NCBI RefSeq assembly: GCF_041107455.1
Contig: NZ_JBGBPY010000001.1
Span: 1,364,001 to 1,428,000 of the forward strand
From: Rhodanobacter humi
GTDB lineage: Bacteria > Pseudomonadota > Gammaproteobacteria > Xanthomonadales > Rhodanobacteraceae
Reading direction: 5' to 3'
Length of the DNA: 64,000 nucleotides
The notes below the pieces were generated by a model that was given only the letters and a program-made list of their open reading frames with translations, had not been told where the DNA came from and did not search any database. Each line of letters starts with the position of its first letter. Position 1 is the first letter of the stretch. The position numbers were made by a program, and so were the translations under genes. Shown here piece after piece: positions 37,001 to 44,474 of this stretch.

Positions 37001-38008
37001 CGTGCGGGGCGTGGCGTTGCTGGCCTGTACCGTCACCGTCTGCACCAACGGCGTGCCCGGCACATAACTGAGCGCCACCTTCCGTCCATCACTCGCCGTG
37101 ATATTCGAGAGATAGCCTGTGCTCGGATCGTAGTTGTAGGTCAGCGTATTGCCGAAGCGATCCTGGATCTGTGTGACGTACATCAGAGCGTCACTGCGAT
37201 ACAGAATGTTGCTGGTCGCCATCATGGGGTGAGGGCCGCTCTGGGCGGATGTGTACGTCGACGGCGGAGGCGGGGTACCGTACGGCTCGGAAAGCATTGC
37301 CGCTGGGCGATAGACCAGATGCGCGAAGGTGTAGCGCGTGCCGTCGGGCGCGATCGCGATGAAACCTTCGCCACCGTCACTGGCGGTGACGCCGCAACCG
37401 ATCATCCAGTTGTTCTTGGTGACGATCGAAAAGCTCATCCCGCTCATCGTGGGTGTGAGCGTGTTCGCCGTGGCGCGTGGCATCAATTCCTGACTGCCCT
37501 GTCCGGGGATAAGCAGGTGGTAGCCGTACCAAAACTGCTCCGGCGCCCATGAGCTACCACCGCCGACCGTAGAGGGCGCGTATGGCGGAGGCGTGAAGTT
37601 GGTGCAACGATTCGCGTCGCCCGCCATCGTGCCGGGCGTCGATGTCTTCCAACCCATCGTATTCGCCGTGATGGTCTCAATGCGCGGGATAGCCAGATCC
37701 CAATCGCCGAAAGGATAGGGTGCACTGACCCCAGACCCGGCCCACACCTCGGATGCCAATGATCGACCCAGCCGTATCGTTGGGCCATTACCCGGCAAAC
37801 TGACGTCGGTCTCCTCGAACGACAACGTGCCGTCGTACAGGCTGATGTTCTCGCCGAACGGGTGCGCACCCAGCGGCTGGATGTCCTGGTTGACCTTGAT
37901 GAGTTGCTTGTATTCGTCTTCCGGGGTCACCGTTTGGGCGTGGCACCAGCCCGACAGCACCAGCATCGCCACTGCCCACAGGCAGTTCCCTTGCCAACGT
38001 GCACGCAT
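32165..38008 (-). CDS. Large secreted Rhs/YD-repeat shell protein with FN3 array (locus 2)
   Basis: The 1,947-residue paralog of the locus 1 shell has an identical signal peptide and a more divergent N-terminal domain of about 280 residues (EDEYKQLIKVNQDIQPLGAH). The YD-repeat region of about 1,000 residues is nearly identical to locus 1 (RSYDPMNRVLTIAPPAGTQG, YDALGRVHTAVSGVATQGF). The Rhs part again stops at IYLGTHLVARHDHV. A seven-unit FN3 array follows, ending SSGCSPWTSWD. The core-plus-toxin gene starts 169 bases downstream on the same strand, with no insertion between them. The two shells count to the same length before the FN3 array (about 1,322 residues). Confidence 0.9.
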   Translation of the reverse strand: MRARWQGNCLWAVAMLVLSGWCHAQTVTPEDEYKQLIKVNQDIQPLGAHPFGENISLYDGTLSFEETDVSLPGNGPTIRLGRSLASEVWAGSGVSAPYPFGDWDLAIPRIETITANTMGWKTSTPGTMAGDANRCTNFTPPPYAPSTVGGGSSWAPEQFWYGYHLLIPGQGSQELMPRATANTLTPTMSGMSFSIVTKNNWMIGCGVTASDGGEGFIAIAPDGTRYTFAHLVYRPAAMLSEPYGTPPPPSTYTSAQSGPHPMMATSNILYRSDALMYVTQIQDRFGNTLTYNYDPSTGYLSNITASDGRKVALSYVPGTPLVQTVTVQASNATPRTWTYSYANDRLTGVQLPDGSAWSYNLSGLDVAFSGAPIIQPNDGGFCQSKTLPTLPTGTVTGSITHPSGLTATFTLTPMLHGRSYVHWECYGSGYLASLYPEYYAQYSMTSEVVSGAGVSTESWNYSYSPMNESWDNDPCATSGTCPTAVYTDVADPGGNATRYSFSNRFDATEGQLLRTDYYSGAAGGTVLRSVANLYANPTGGPWPTSYGVDLQGRDNTAQTTEDAPLQQRTITQEGQNYTWQALAFDAYAQPTDVKRYNDIAGQSPIEETTAYLNDTNLWVLGLPQTVTNVGTGEVESHNTYNSLDELTARARFGETLMNYTWNSAGQLASFEDGDNHTTSLSNYYRGIPRTIAYPDSTNETLAVDDLGQITAITDQSGHTTGYSYDAVGRIAQINYPYDSSIDSAQWYPKVFTYAYVTGAERGVGAGHWRRTVTQGSATDTTYFDAELRPVLDDTSNGSADISTATGYDWRGLTTFAAYPEAGSPDLSAITTGTHRTYDALGRLTQSQQDSELGLLTTTTQYVGGPGTQVTDPKGKVTTTYFQAFDQPVYSAPWSISAPDGVSQGIARDIYGEPTAITQSGSYGTETDSVTKTLIYDSYHRLCRTTEPETGSTVMAYDGANNLAWSAEGQTITESGCGQDQVAAAVQTARSYDPMNRVLTIAPPAGTQGTTYTYDALGRVHTAVSGVATQGFAYNSLGSLTGESLQVAGSGFTWALGYGYDAYGHRATVSYPAGTGTSESVSYAPDAWGRPTQAGSYATGVGYFPNGQVESFAYGNGRIYAATQNARLLTSGFSDGTGSTTDLQEALTYDADGNITAVTDPSGLRTKSFGYDDLNRLTSATAANLYGTESYTYDPINNLRTRLTGGQTLTYNYDATNKLASITQGASTIDSLRYNAQGDTIAQNSTTLAFDAKHQLTSLPGVESYTYDAAGRRVVKQPASSSPTYYFYDQAGQLMYQYAPGTATTTNFIYLGTHLVARHDHVQLSQPGAISFGTNPTAGSSAVSWGSALAATSYTLQQSSDGGGSWSTVYGGAATSTTVSGLAAGGYVYRVQACISSNCSGWTTSATLGVWPAIPTVSVPGGTINGPYTVSWTAATGATGYTVQESLNGGAWAAVATNTTATSISRPGTTTGSYTYQVEASDAYGTAGWSATSAAVSVNTNYGVVPSPVPTLSVPAASYTGSATVSWTAASPVTSYTLQQSSNGGGTWATVYSGTATSAALTGLADGSYTYHVQACNDTAGNSVCTAWQAGSTLVVTLPPTSAPSLSVPVSSTNGNYTVSWGGVATATSYTLQESVNGGSWSTVQSNGNGSWSTSGRGNGSYGYRVQACNVGGCGPWSGTGTTTVLLPPAGAPSLSVPASSTTGSYTVSWGGVATATSYTLQISIDSGGWSTVQSSGAASWGASGQATGAYAYRVQACNASGCGPWSGTGTTNVLLPPGSAPSLSVPGSSTNGSYTVSWGAVATASSYTLQESANGGGWSTVQSSNATSWGTSGRGDGSYAYRVQACNASGCGPWSGAGTVAVALVPATPTLTVKQTPGASGHIFASLTWTAEPNATTYVVQEESGATITQMYSGSSTTWTGAYTGPVRSFRVEACNSSGCSPWTSWD

Positions 38009-38025
38009 CGTGTTGTCCCCATGAG

Positions 38026-38084
38026 ACCGCGCGTTGCGCGCGGTGCTTTTTTTAGAACTACTGCCACTTGGAGCATCGCGTCAA
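38026..38084 (-). promoter_or_regulatory. Promoter and 5-prime-end hairpin of the locus 2 Rhs shell gene
   Basis: TTGACG (38079-38084) and TAGTTC (38055-38060) are 18 bases apart, as in locus 1. A perfect 8-bp stem ACCGCGCG/CGCGCGGT (38026-38033, 38037-38044) with a 3-base loop lies at the predicted mRNA 5-prime end, beside a run of seven A/T. Substitutions between the two loci leave promoter boxes, spacing and stem intact. Confidence 0.6.
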
Positions 38085-38210
38085 CAAGCAAGTTTTTGCG
38101 ACACTACCCGCCGCAATCAGCTTCGATAGCACGATGGTCAGGAAGTCACGGCACGATGTTCAGTCATTCCCGAAATGACTGGCAGCCGTTATGGGAAGGG
38201 ACGCTAATTC

Positions 38211-39377
38211 TTAGACAAGACGCAGTCTCGCCTTCTTACTAGAAGATGGCTTGGTGGTTGAGCCCCCCCCGCTTAGCACGTTCAGCATCAACCCGAAGGT
38301 GAGTTCGTTGATTTCGTTTGGCTCAATATCTAGTTGACTGGCAACAGATGCCTTAGTCGTACCCTCCTGGCGCAAGACCGAGAACACCTTCTCCAGCAAC
38401 AAAGACCGTTCATGAGGCACACCCTCAGGCTCGCTCTTCCGAAACCCTGCCTCAGCCAATTGGATGCATAGAGTGCGGTAAGCCCAGTCTGTCGTCAGTC
38501 CCAACGAATGCAACCGATAGTTCAAGGCAGCAACCGAAACCGACCAGTACTTCTTGTGCTTGATCAGCGCGGGCAGCGTTGCAACACGTGGTGAGTTTGC
38601 CAAAACACTTCCACGTGGCATCAAGAACGCGGAGGCGAATGCATTTGCCTCCCGTTCGAGCTCCGGCCCTTGCGTTTGACCGTGCTTGTGCAACACCAAG
38701 TGACCAAGCTCATGCGCAGCATCGAACCGACAGTGCTCCGCCGACTTGTAAGTGTTCAGGAACACAAACGGCTTACCGCCATTCCAGACCGAAAAAGCAT
38801 CAACCTCTTTGGCGTCAATTGCCAGAGAATAGACACGGATACCCTTCGATTCCAACAAAGCAATCATGTTCTTGACGGGCAGCTCACCCAGCCCCCAGTG
38901 CGCCCGAAGCGTCTCCGCCGCAGCCTCTGGATCCTGACTACCCGTGTGACTTGGGTAGTCGTCGGAGCTATCTATCGAAGACGAGTCCCCCAAGTCAGCA
39001 TCAAGTGCCACGTGGTCACGCCCTAGATCTGGGACGTCAGGGATCGGAAGGTCAAATTTTGATTCAATCCAATCGTTGAGCATCAATGCAATCGACCCGG
39101 CTCCCAGCGCAGAATCGCGTTGCTTTGCACTCATTTTTGAAAGTGATCGAAAGCTGGCGGCATCAGGAGTGAGCAACTCCGGAACGTCACCCAAAAAGAA
39201 CGCTTCGGGAAACCGAAGCGCGTCAGAGATCTTCCGAATGGTGGGTGTTTCTGGCTCTTGCGTTCCGCTTTCATAACCAGTGATAGATCGTTCGCTTACA
39301 CCCACACGTTCTGCAAGCATCTTTTTAGTCATCCCTCGCCTCCTTCGGGCAAGGGCAAACCTTTTTTCATTGAACAT
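38211..39377 (-). CDS. XRE-ImmA/IrrE family HTH protein with zinc metallopeptidase domain
   Basis: The 388-residue protein has an N-terminal helix-turn-helix (about residues 5-60: RRRRGMTKKMLAERVGVSER, TGYESGTQEPETPTIRKISD). A central acidic linker follows. An ImmA/IrrE (DUF955) domain carries the zinc site HELGH at residues 222-226 in CRFDAAHELGHLVLHKHGQ, with EREANAFASAFLMP as the third-ligand segment. Relatives cleave repressors or act in phage and stress responses. It lies 6 bases after the unknown gene at 39384 on the same strand, so the two form an operon. A run of eight G near the 3-prime end of the coding strand could slip. Confidence 0.9.
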   Translation of the reverse strand: MFNEKRFALARRRRGMTKKMLAERVGVSERSITGYESGTQEPETPTIRKISDALRFPEAFFLGDVPELLTPDAASFRSLSKMSAKQRDSALGAGSIALMLNDWIESKFDLPIPDVPDLGRDHVALDADLGDSSSIDSSDDYPSHTGSQDPEAAAETLRAHWGLGELPVKNMIALLESKGIRVYSLAIDAKEVDAFSVWNGGKPFVFLNTYKSAEHCRFDAAHELGHLVLHKHGQTQGPELEREANAFASAFLMPRGSVLANSPRVATLPALIKHKKYWSVSVAALNYRLHSLGLTTDWAYRTLCIQLAEAGFRKSEPEGVPHERSLLLEKVFSVLRQEGTTKASVASQLDIEPNEINELTFGLMLNVLSGGGSTTKPSSSKKARLRLV

Positions 39378-39383
39378 AGGCAG

Positions 39384-40025
39384 TTACTCGACCTTACGAT
39401 GGACCTCGAAATCGATATCAGGCGTTTCGGGTAAAACGATGTCATCGAAATCATCATCAAACGACAGCGGAGTAAGGATGATGCGCTCCGACCATTCGAT
39501 GATTTTGCCGTCTGAATCCATATCCAACGGCCTCGAGAGCTCAATGCGTCTCTCCTTTCTCTTGGGGTCAAAGTGATGGAGCAAGACCCAAGTGTCGAGC
39601 ACAGAAGGGGCGGACTGTGGCGGCAACATTTCGGCAAACATGTCGGCCTGCCGGTTCGCATCGACTGCCTTCACGGTGTAGCGACCCTTAGGTGATTTGT
39701 TTGAAGGATGGCCCGCTTCGATCCCGGTTCCCTCATCTCCTGACGCAACGGCAATACCCAGCGTCTCGCACCCATTGATCACCAGCTCATAGACGCTGGA
39801 GTCAGATCGATGCCAGCCCATAGGCCTGAGCAAGTTGCGAAGAGACGCGACGACCTCAGCCCACATCACAATGCCTGGGTAGATGCGCGGGTGGTTCCCG
39901 GTGAGTCTTGCAGCATGCACATGCGCAAGACGGAGAGCCTCGACTAGCACCTCTTCCGCCAATTCCATCTGCGCCAATCGCTCTTCTACCGCTTGCGGCT
40001 CGACGTACACGACGTTTGTCTTCAT
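39384..40025 (-). CDS. Hypothetical protein upstream of the XRE-ImmA gene (213 aa)
   Basis: The 213-residue protein has a helical N-terminal half (EERLAQMELAEEVLVEALRL, GIVMWAEVVASLRNLLRPMG) and a beta-rich, acidic C-terminal half (WVLLHHFDPKRKERRIELSR, IEWSERIILTPLSFDDDFDD). There is no signal peptide or membrane segment. I do not recognise a family. It precedes the metallopeptidase gene by 6 bases and probably works with it, for example as target or partner. The 206 bases upstream (40026-40231) contain no gene. Confidence 0.75.
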   Translation of the reverse strand: MKTNVVYVEPQAVEERLAQMELAEEVLVEALRLAHVHAARLTGNHPRIYPGIVMWAEVVASLRNLLRPMGWHRSDSSVYELVINGCETLGIAVASGDEGTGIEAGHPSNKSPKGRYTVKAVDANRQADMFAEMLPPQSAPSVLDTWVLLHHFDPKRKERRIELSRPLDMDSDGKIIEWSERIILTPLSFDDDFDDIVLPETPDIDFEVHRKVE

Positions 40026-40231
40026 AGATCTCGCTCAGGTCAACTGGATTGGAAGTCCCCCTGCTTCCTGAAATCCTCCCTCATTTGCGGAAGAAAAACA
40101 AGAAGTACACGCCGTCGGCTCAGTAGCACCTGAACGCTCGCGCCAGTCTCAACACCTGGAACCGCGCAGCCGCTCGCGTTGCACCTCACATCACCCGCGT
40201 GCCCCCCGATGCACAGCGTTAAACTGCCGTG

Positions 40232-41605
40232 ATGCCACTACCCCTTACCCTGTTGAACCTTCTACACGAAACCTTTCCACAAGGCGCCGTGTCCACGGCT
40301 GAGGTCGAACGCCGCGCCTACGCCCACGACAACTCGCGCCATGCGCAGATACCCGATGCGGTGGTGTTTCCCACCACGCACGATCAGGTGGAAGCACTGG
40401 TACGCGCCTGCCGCGAGCATCGCGTGCCGCTCACCGCGCGCGGCGGCGGCACCAGTTCCACCGGCGCTTCGGTGCCGATGGCGGGTGGCGTGGTGGCGTG
40501 TTTCACGCGGATGAACCGCATCCTGCGCATCGCGCCGGACGATCGCCTCGCGGTGGTCGAGCCGGGCGTGACCAACGAGGCCTTGCAGCAGGCGCTGGCA
40601 CCGCACGGATTTTTCTGGGCGCCCGATCCCGGTTCCGCGCCGTGGTGCGCGGTGGGCGGCAACCTCGCCTGCAACGCGAGCGGGCCGCGCGCGGTGAAGT
40701 ACGGCAGCACGCGCGACAACGTGCTGGGCCTCGCCGCCGTGGCGGGCACGGGCGAGAGCTTCCGCGCGGGCACGCACACCACCAAGGATTCCACCGGCTA
40801 CGACCTGACGCGCCTGCTGATCGGTTCGGAGGGCACGCTGGCGCTGATCACCGAGACCACGCTCAAGCTCACGCCCCGACCCGCCGCGGTGCGTTCGCTG
40901 CGCGCCAGCTACACCGACGCGGGCGCGGCGGCGCGCGCGGTGGCGCGCATCATGGCGCAGCCGGTGACGCCTTCCGCGCTGGAGTTCATGGATGCGCTGG
41001 CGCTGAAACTGGCGCGCGACCATCAGCCCGAGGCCGGCGTGCCCGAGGCGGACGCGCTGCTGATGATCGAGGTGGACGGCGAGCCGGAGACGCTGGACGT
41101 GGCGGCCCATGCGGTGGCCCGCGCCGCGCGCGGCGACGGGCTGACCGATCTCGTGGTGGCGACGGACGCCGCGCAAACCGCCGCGCTGTGGGCCGCGCGC
41201 AAGGCGCTCTCGCTCGCCCAGCGCGCCGCCACGCAGCACAAGGTCAACGAGGACGTGGTGGTGCCGGTATCCCGCCTTCCCGAACTGGTGAATGGCGTGC
41301 GCCGGCTGGCGGAAAAACACGCCGTGCCCATCGTGAGCTTCGGCCATGCGGGCAACGGCAACCTGCACGTGAACTTCCTGCCGCGCGACGTGGACGAGAT
41401 CGAGCGCGCCTACGCCGCGCTGCCCGAGTTGTTTGCGCTGGTGATCGCGCTCGAGGGCACGCTGTCGGGCGAGCACGGCATCGGCGTGGTCAAGCGCGAG
41501 TTCATGCCGCTGGCGCTGCCGGCCGCCACGCTGGACCTGATGCGCGGCATCAAGGCCGCGTTCGATCCGGACGGCATCCTCAATCCGGGCAAGCTGCTAC
41601 CGTAG
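40232..41605 (+). CDS. FAD-linked oxidase, D-lactate/glycolate dehydrogenase type
   Basis: The 457-residue flavoprotein has the FAD_binding_4 domain (about residues 45-215: LVRACREHRVPLTARGGGTS, CNASGPRAVKYGSTRDNVLG, TGYDLTRLLIGSEGTLALIT). The FAD-oxidase C-terminal domain follows (KVNEDVVVPVSRLPELV, VSFGHAGNGNLHVNFL with its HAGxGNxH motif, and SGEHGIGVVKREFMPL). Relatives oxidise D-lactate, glycolate or similar 2-hydroxy acids and feed the respiratory chain. Substrate cannot be told. ATG 40232 is preferred over a GTG one codon upstream. Confidence 0.9.
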   Translation: MPLPLTLLNLLHETFPQGAVSTAEVERRAYAHDNSRHAQIPDAVVFPTTHDQVEALVRACREHRVPLTARGGGTSSTGASVPMAGGVVACFTRMNRILRIAPDDRLAVVEPGVTNEALQQALAPHGFFWAPDPGSAPWCAVGGNLACNASGPRAVKYGSTRDNVLGLAAVAGTGESFRAGTHTTKDSTGYDLTRLLIGSEGTLALITETTLKLTPRPAAVRSLRASYTDAGAAARAVARIMAQPVTPSALEFMDALALKLARDHQPEAGVPEADALLMIEVDGEPETLDVAAHAVARAARGDGLTDLVVATDAAQTAALWAARKALSLAQRAATQHKVNEDVVVPVSRLPELVNGVRRLAEKHAVPIVSFGHAGNGNLHVNFLPRDVDEIERAYAALPELFALVIALEGTLSGEHGIGVVKREFMPLALPAATLDLMRGIKAAFDPDGILNPGKLLP

Positions 41606-41636
41606 CTGCCGCTCATCCATTCGGCAGGGGAACTGC

Positions 41637-42455
41637 ATGAAGCGTGCGTTGCTTGCGGTACTGGCGGTGCTGTGCCTCGCGCTGAGCGCATGCAGCCAGC
41701 AGGCGCTCATCGGCAAGCTGGAGCCCAAGGCCGAGTCGTCCACAGCCAAGGCCATCATCGACCAGTTGCGCAGCGGCGAGTTCGATGCGGTGAAGGCGCG
41801 GCTCGACCCGAAGTACCTGAGCCCGGACATCGGCGACAAGTTGCACGAGCTGGCCGCGGCGTTTCCGGAAGGCCAGCCGGAGTCGGTGAAGATCGTCGGC
41901 GCGTATACCTCGTATTTCAGCAAGCTCGGCTCGCCGCAACAGGGCGCCGTGTTCAACCTGACGTATGAATACGAATTTCGCGACGCCTGGGTCGTCGCCA
42001 ACGTCGTGCTTGAACGGCAGCACGACAAGCTCATGATCGAAGGCCTGCACGCCAAACGCATGGCCGACTCGCTGGAAGCCAGCAACGCATTCACCTTCAA
42101 GGGCAAGGGCATCACGCATTGGCTGATGTTCGCGCTGACCGTGGCGGACATGCTGCTGTGCCTGTACGCCTTCGTGCTGTGCCTGCGCACGCCGATCGCG
42201 CGGCGCAAGTGGCTGTGGGCGCTGTTCACCCTGCTCGGCGTGACCACGCTGCGTTTCGACTGGAGCAGCGGGCATTTCGCGTTCCAGCCGATCAGCGTGC
42301 AGTTGTTCAGCGGGTCGGCGATGGCGCAGCCTTACGGGCCGTGGGTGCTGGGCCTGTCTATCCCACTCGGCGCGATCTGGTTCCTGGCCGTACGGCGCAG
42401 CCTGATCGCCGCTTCCGCGCCGCCCCCGCTGCCGGATACCGCCGTCTCGCCATGA
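41637..42455 (+). CDS. Lipoprotein with C-terminal membrane segments, function unknown
   Basis: The 272-residue protein starts with a lipoprotein signal (LLAVLAVLCLALSAC, lipobox Cys19). A periplasmic domain of about 130 residues resembles small NTF2/DUF-type folds (IIDQLRSGEFDAVKARLDPK, FNLTYEYEFRDAWVVANVVL). At least two membrane spans follow (WLMFALTVADMLLCLYAFVL, GPWVLGLSIPLGAIWFLAV). I cannot assign a function. The stop overlaps the start of the DNA glycosylase-like gene (ATGA). Confidence 0.8.
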   Translation: MKRALLAVLAVLCLALSACSQQALIGKLEPKAESSTAKAIIDQLRSGEFDAVKARLDPKYLSPDIGDKLHELAAAFPEGQPESVKIVGAYTSYFSKLGSPQQGAVFNLTYEYEFRDAWVVANVVLERQHDKLMIEGLHAKRMADSLEASNAFTFKGKGITHWLMFALTVADMLLCLYAFVLCLRTPIARRKWLWALFTLLGVTTLRFDWSSGHFAFQPISVQLFSGSAMAQPYGPWVLGLSIPLGAIWFLAVRRSLIAASAPPPLPDTAVSP

Positions 42456-43063
42456 CTGCATCTGCCCACCGCGACACCATCGCGTTCGAGTCGCTGCTCG
42501 CCGAAGTTCGCGCCTGCCGCCTGTGCGAGGCGCACCTGCCGCTGGGGCCGCGCCCCGTGCTGCAGGCGTCGCTGCAATCGCGGCTGCTGATCGTGAGCCA
42601 GGCGCCGGGGCGCAAGGTGCACGAGACCGGCACCCCGTTCAACGACGTCAGCGGCGACCGCCTGCGCGAGTGGCTGGGCGTCGACAAGAGCGTGTTCTAC
42701 GACGCCGACAGGATCGCCATCGTGCCGATGGGTTTCTGCTTTCCCGGCACCGGCAAGGGCGGCGACCTGCCGCCGCGCCCGGAGTGCGCACCGACCTGGC
42801 ATCCGCGCCTGCTGCCACGCCTCGCGCAGGTGCGGCTGACGCTGGCGATCGGCCAGTACGCGCAGGCCGGCCTGCTCGGCGAGCGGCGCGGCCGCACGCT
42901 CACCGATACCGTGCTGGCCTGGCGCGAGCACCTCGCGCGCGGCGTGCTGCCGCTGCCGCACCCCAGCCCGCGCAACCGGCTGTGGCTCACGCGCAACCCG
43001 TGGTTCGAGGCGGAGTTGTTGCCGGTGCTGCGCGAACGCGTGGCCGCGGCCTTGCGCGACTGA
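42452..43063 (+). CDS. Uracil-DNA glycosylase family protein
   Basis: The 203-residue protein has the superfamily outline: CRLCEAHLPLGPRPVLQ near the start, the water-activating region IVSQAPGRKVHETGTPFNDV, IAIVPMGFCFPGTGKGGDLP, a central strand TLAIGQYAQAGLL and the late minor-groove loop LPLPHPSPRNRLWL. Members of this branch excise deaminated bases or have unknown targets. It starts inside the stop of the lipoprotein gene, so the two are coupled. Confidence 0.87.
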   Translation: MTASAHRDTIAFESLLAEVRACRLCEAHLPLGPRPVLQASLQSRLLIVSQAPGRKVHETGTPFNDVSGDRLREWLGVDKSVFYDADRIAIVPMGFCFPGTGKGGDLPPRPECAPTWHPRLLPRLAQVRLTLAIGQYAQAGLLGERRGRTLTDTVLAWREHLARGVLPLPHPSPRNRLWLTRNPWFEAELLPVLRERVAAALRD

Positions 43064-43175
43064 CCGGACCGCGCTGCGGCGCGCCTTGCCGCCTCGCCGA
43101 GGCTTCCTCTAACCTGCCGTGATTCGACGCATGGCCACGGGATCGTCCCCGGCCGCACAGGGGATGCATCCATCC

Positions 43176-44462
43176 ATGAGCCTGAAGCTCCGCCTCACCG
43201 TCCTGAATTTCCTCCAGTACTACATCTGGGGCGCCTGGCTGCTGACCATCGGCACGTGGTGGTTCCAGACCCAGCACTGGTCGGGCACCAGCTTCGGCGC
43301 GATCTTCTCGACCATGGGCATCGCCTCGCTGTTCATGCCCTCGCTGGCCGGCATCGTGGCGGACAAGTGGATCAACGCCGAGCGGCTGTATGGGCTGTTC
43401 CAGATCGCCGGCGCCGTGGTGCTGTTCGCGATACCCCACGTCACCGACCCGCAGCAGATGTTCTGGGTGATGCTGCTGAACATGTGCTTCTACATGCCCA
43501 CGATCTCGCTGGCGATCACGGTGGCGTTCAACGCGCTGAAGCAGGATGGCCTCGACGTGGTCGCCACCTATCCGCCGATCCGCGTGTGGGGCACGATCGG
43601 CTTCATCGCCGCCACCTGGACCACCAGCCTGCTGGGCTTCAAGGCCTCGCCCGCGCAGTTCCACGTGGCCGCGGGCGCCTCGCTGCTGCTGGGCCTGTAC
43701 GCCTTCACCCTGCCGAAGTGCCCGCCCAAACTCGATGCCGCGCACAGCCGCACCCTGGTGGACCGGCTCGGCCTCACCTCGTTCGTGCTGTTCAAGAACC
43801 GCAACATGGCGGTGTTCTTCGTCTTCGCCATGCTGCTGGGCGCGGCGCTGCAGCTCACCAATGCCTACGGCGACGCCTTCCTCAGCGACTTCGTCAAGGT
43901 GCCCGAGTACGCGAACCTGCTGACGGTGAAGTACTCGACCATCATCATCTCGATCTCGCAGTTCTCCGAAACCGCATTCATCCTCACCATTCCGTTCTTC
44001 CTGAAGCGCTTCGGCATCAAGGCGGTGATGACGATGAGCATGCTGGCCTGGGTGCTGCGCTTCGGCCTGTTCGCGTTCGGCAACCCGGAGCCGCTCGGCG
44101 GACTGTGGATGATCGTGCTGTCGTGCATCGTCTACGGCATGGCATTCGACTTCTTCAACATCTCCGGCTCGCTGTTCGTCGAAGGCCAGGCCGACCCGAA
44201 GATCCGCGCCAGCGCGCAAGGCCTGTTCATGCTGATGACGAACGGTGTCGGCGCGGTGCTGGGCAGCCTGATCGCGGGCTTCGTGATCGACCACTTCTTC
44301 ACCAACCACGCCTGCGACGACAGCGTGCTGATCTGCAAGGACTGGCCCGGCATCTGGCTGGCCTTCGCGGGCTATGCACTGCTGATGGCGTTGCTGTTCG
44401 TGCCGCTGTTCAAGCACCGGCACGACCCGGCCGCGGCCGGTCGCGTGGTACCCACGCACTAG
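43176..44462 (+). CDS. Nucleoside permease, NupG-type MFS transporter
   Basis: The protein (about 428 residues) has twelve hydrophobic segments and the nucleoside:H+ symporter pattern: LNFLQYYIWGAWLLTIGTWW, MGIASLFMPSLAGIVADKWI, YPPIRVWGTIGFIAATW, ISISQFSETAFILTIPFFLK, VYGMAFDFFNISGSLFVEGQ and ASAQGLFMLMTNGVGAVLGS. It should import nucleosides with protons across the inner membrane. ATG 43176 matches the family N-terminus, though 43119 and 43164 are possible starts. It is separated from the glycosylase gene by about 110 bases. Confidence 0.92.
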   Translation: MSLKLRLTVLNFLQYYIWGAWLLTIGTWWFQTQHWSGTSFGAIFSTMGIASLFMPSLAGIVADKWINAERLYGLFQIAGAVVLFAIPHVTDPQQMFWVMLLNMCFYMPTISLAITVAFNALKQDGLDVVATYPPIRVWGTIGFIAATWTTSLLGFKASPAQFHVAAGASLLLGLYAFTLPKCPPKLDAAHSRTLVDRLGLTSFVLFKNRNMAVFFVFAMLLGAALQLTNAYGDAFLSDFVKVPEYANLLTVKYSTIIISISQFSETAFILTIPFFLKRFGIKAVMTMSMLAWVLRFGLFAFGNPEPLGGLWMIVLSCIVYGMAFDFFNISGSLFVEGQADPKIRASAQGLFMLMTNGVGAVLGSLIAGFVIDHFFTNHACDDSVLICKDWPGIWLAFAGYALLMALLFVPLFKHRHDPAAAGRVVPTH

Positions 44463-44474
44463 GGATCGCCGGGA

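Noticed and set aside
40160-40190. An 18-base match to the FN3 repeat DNA (GCAGCCGCTCGCGTTGCA) upstream of the FAD oxidase
   Set aside because: It is short, isolated and outside any Rhs frame; it may be a trace of recombination but could be chance in GC-rich DNA.
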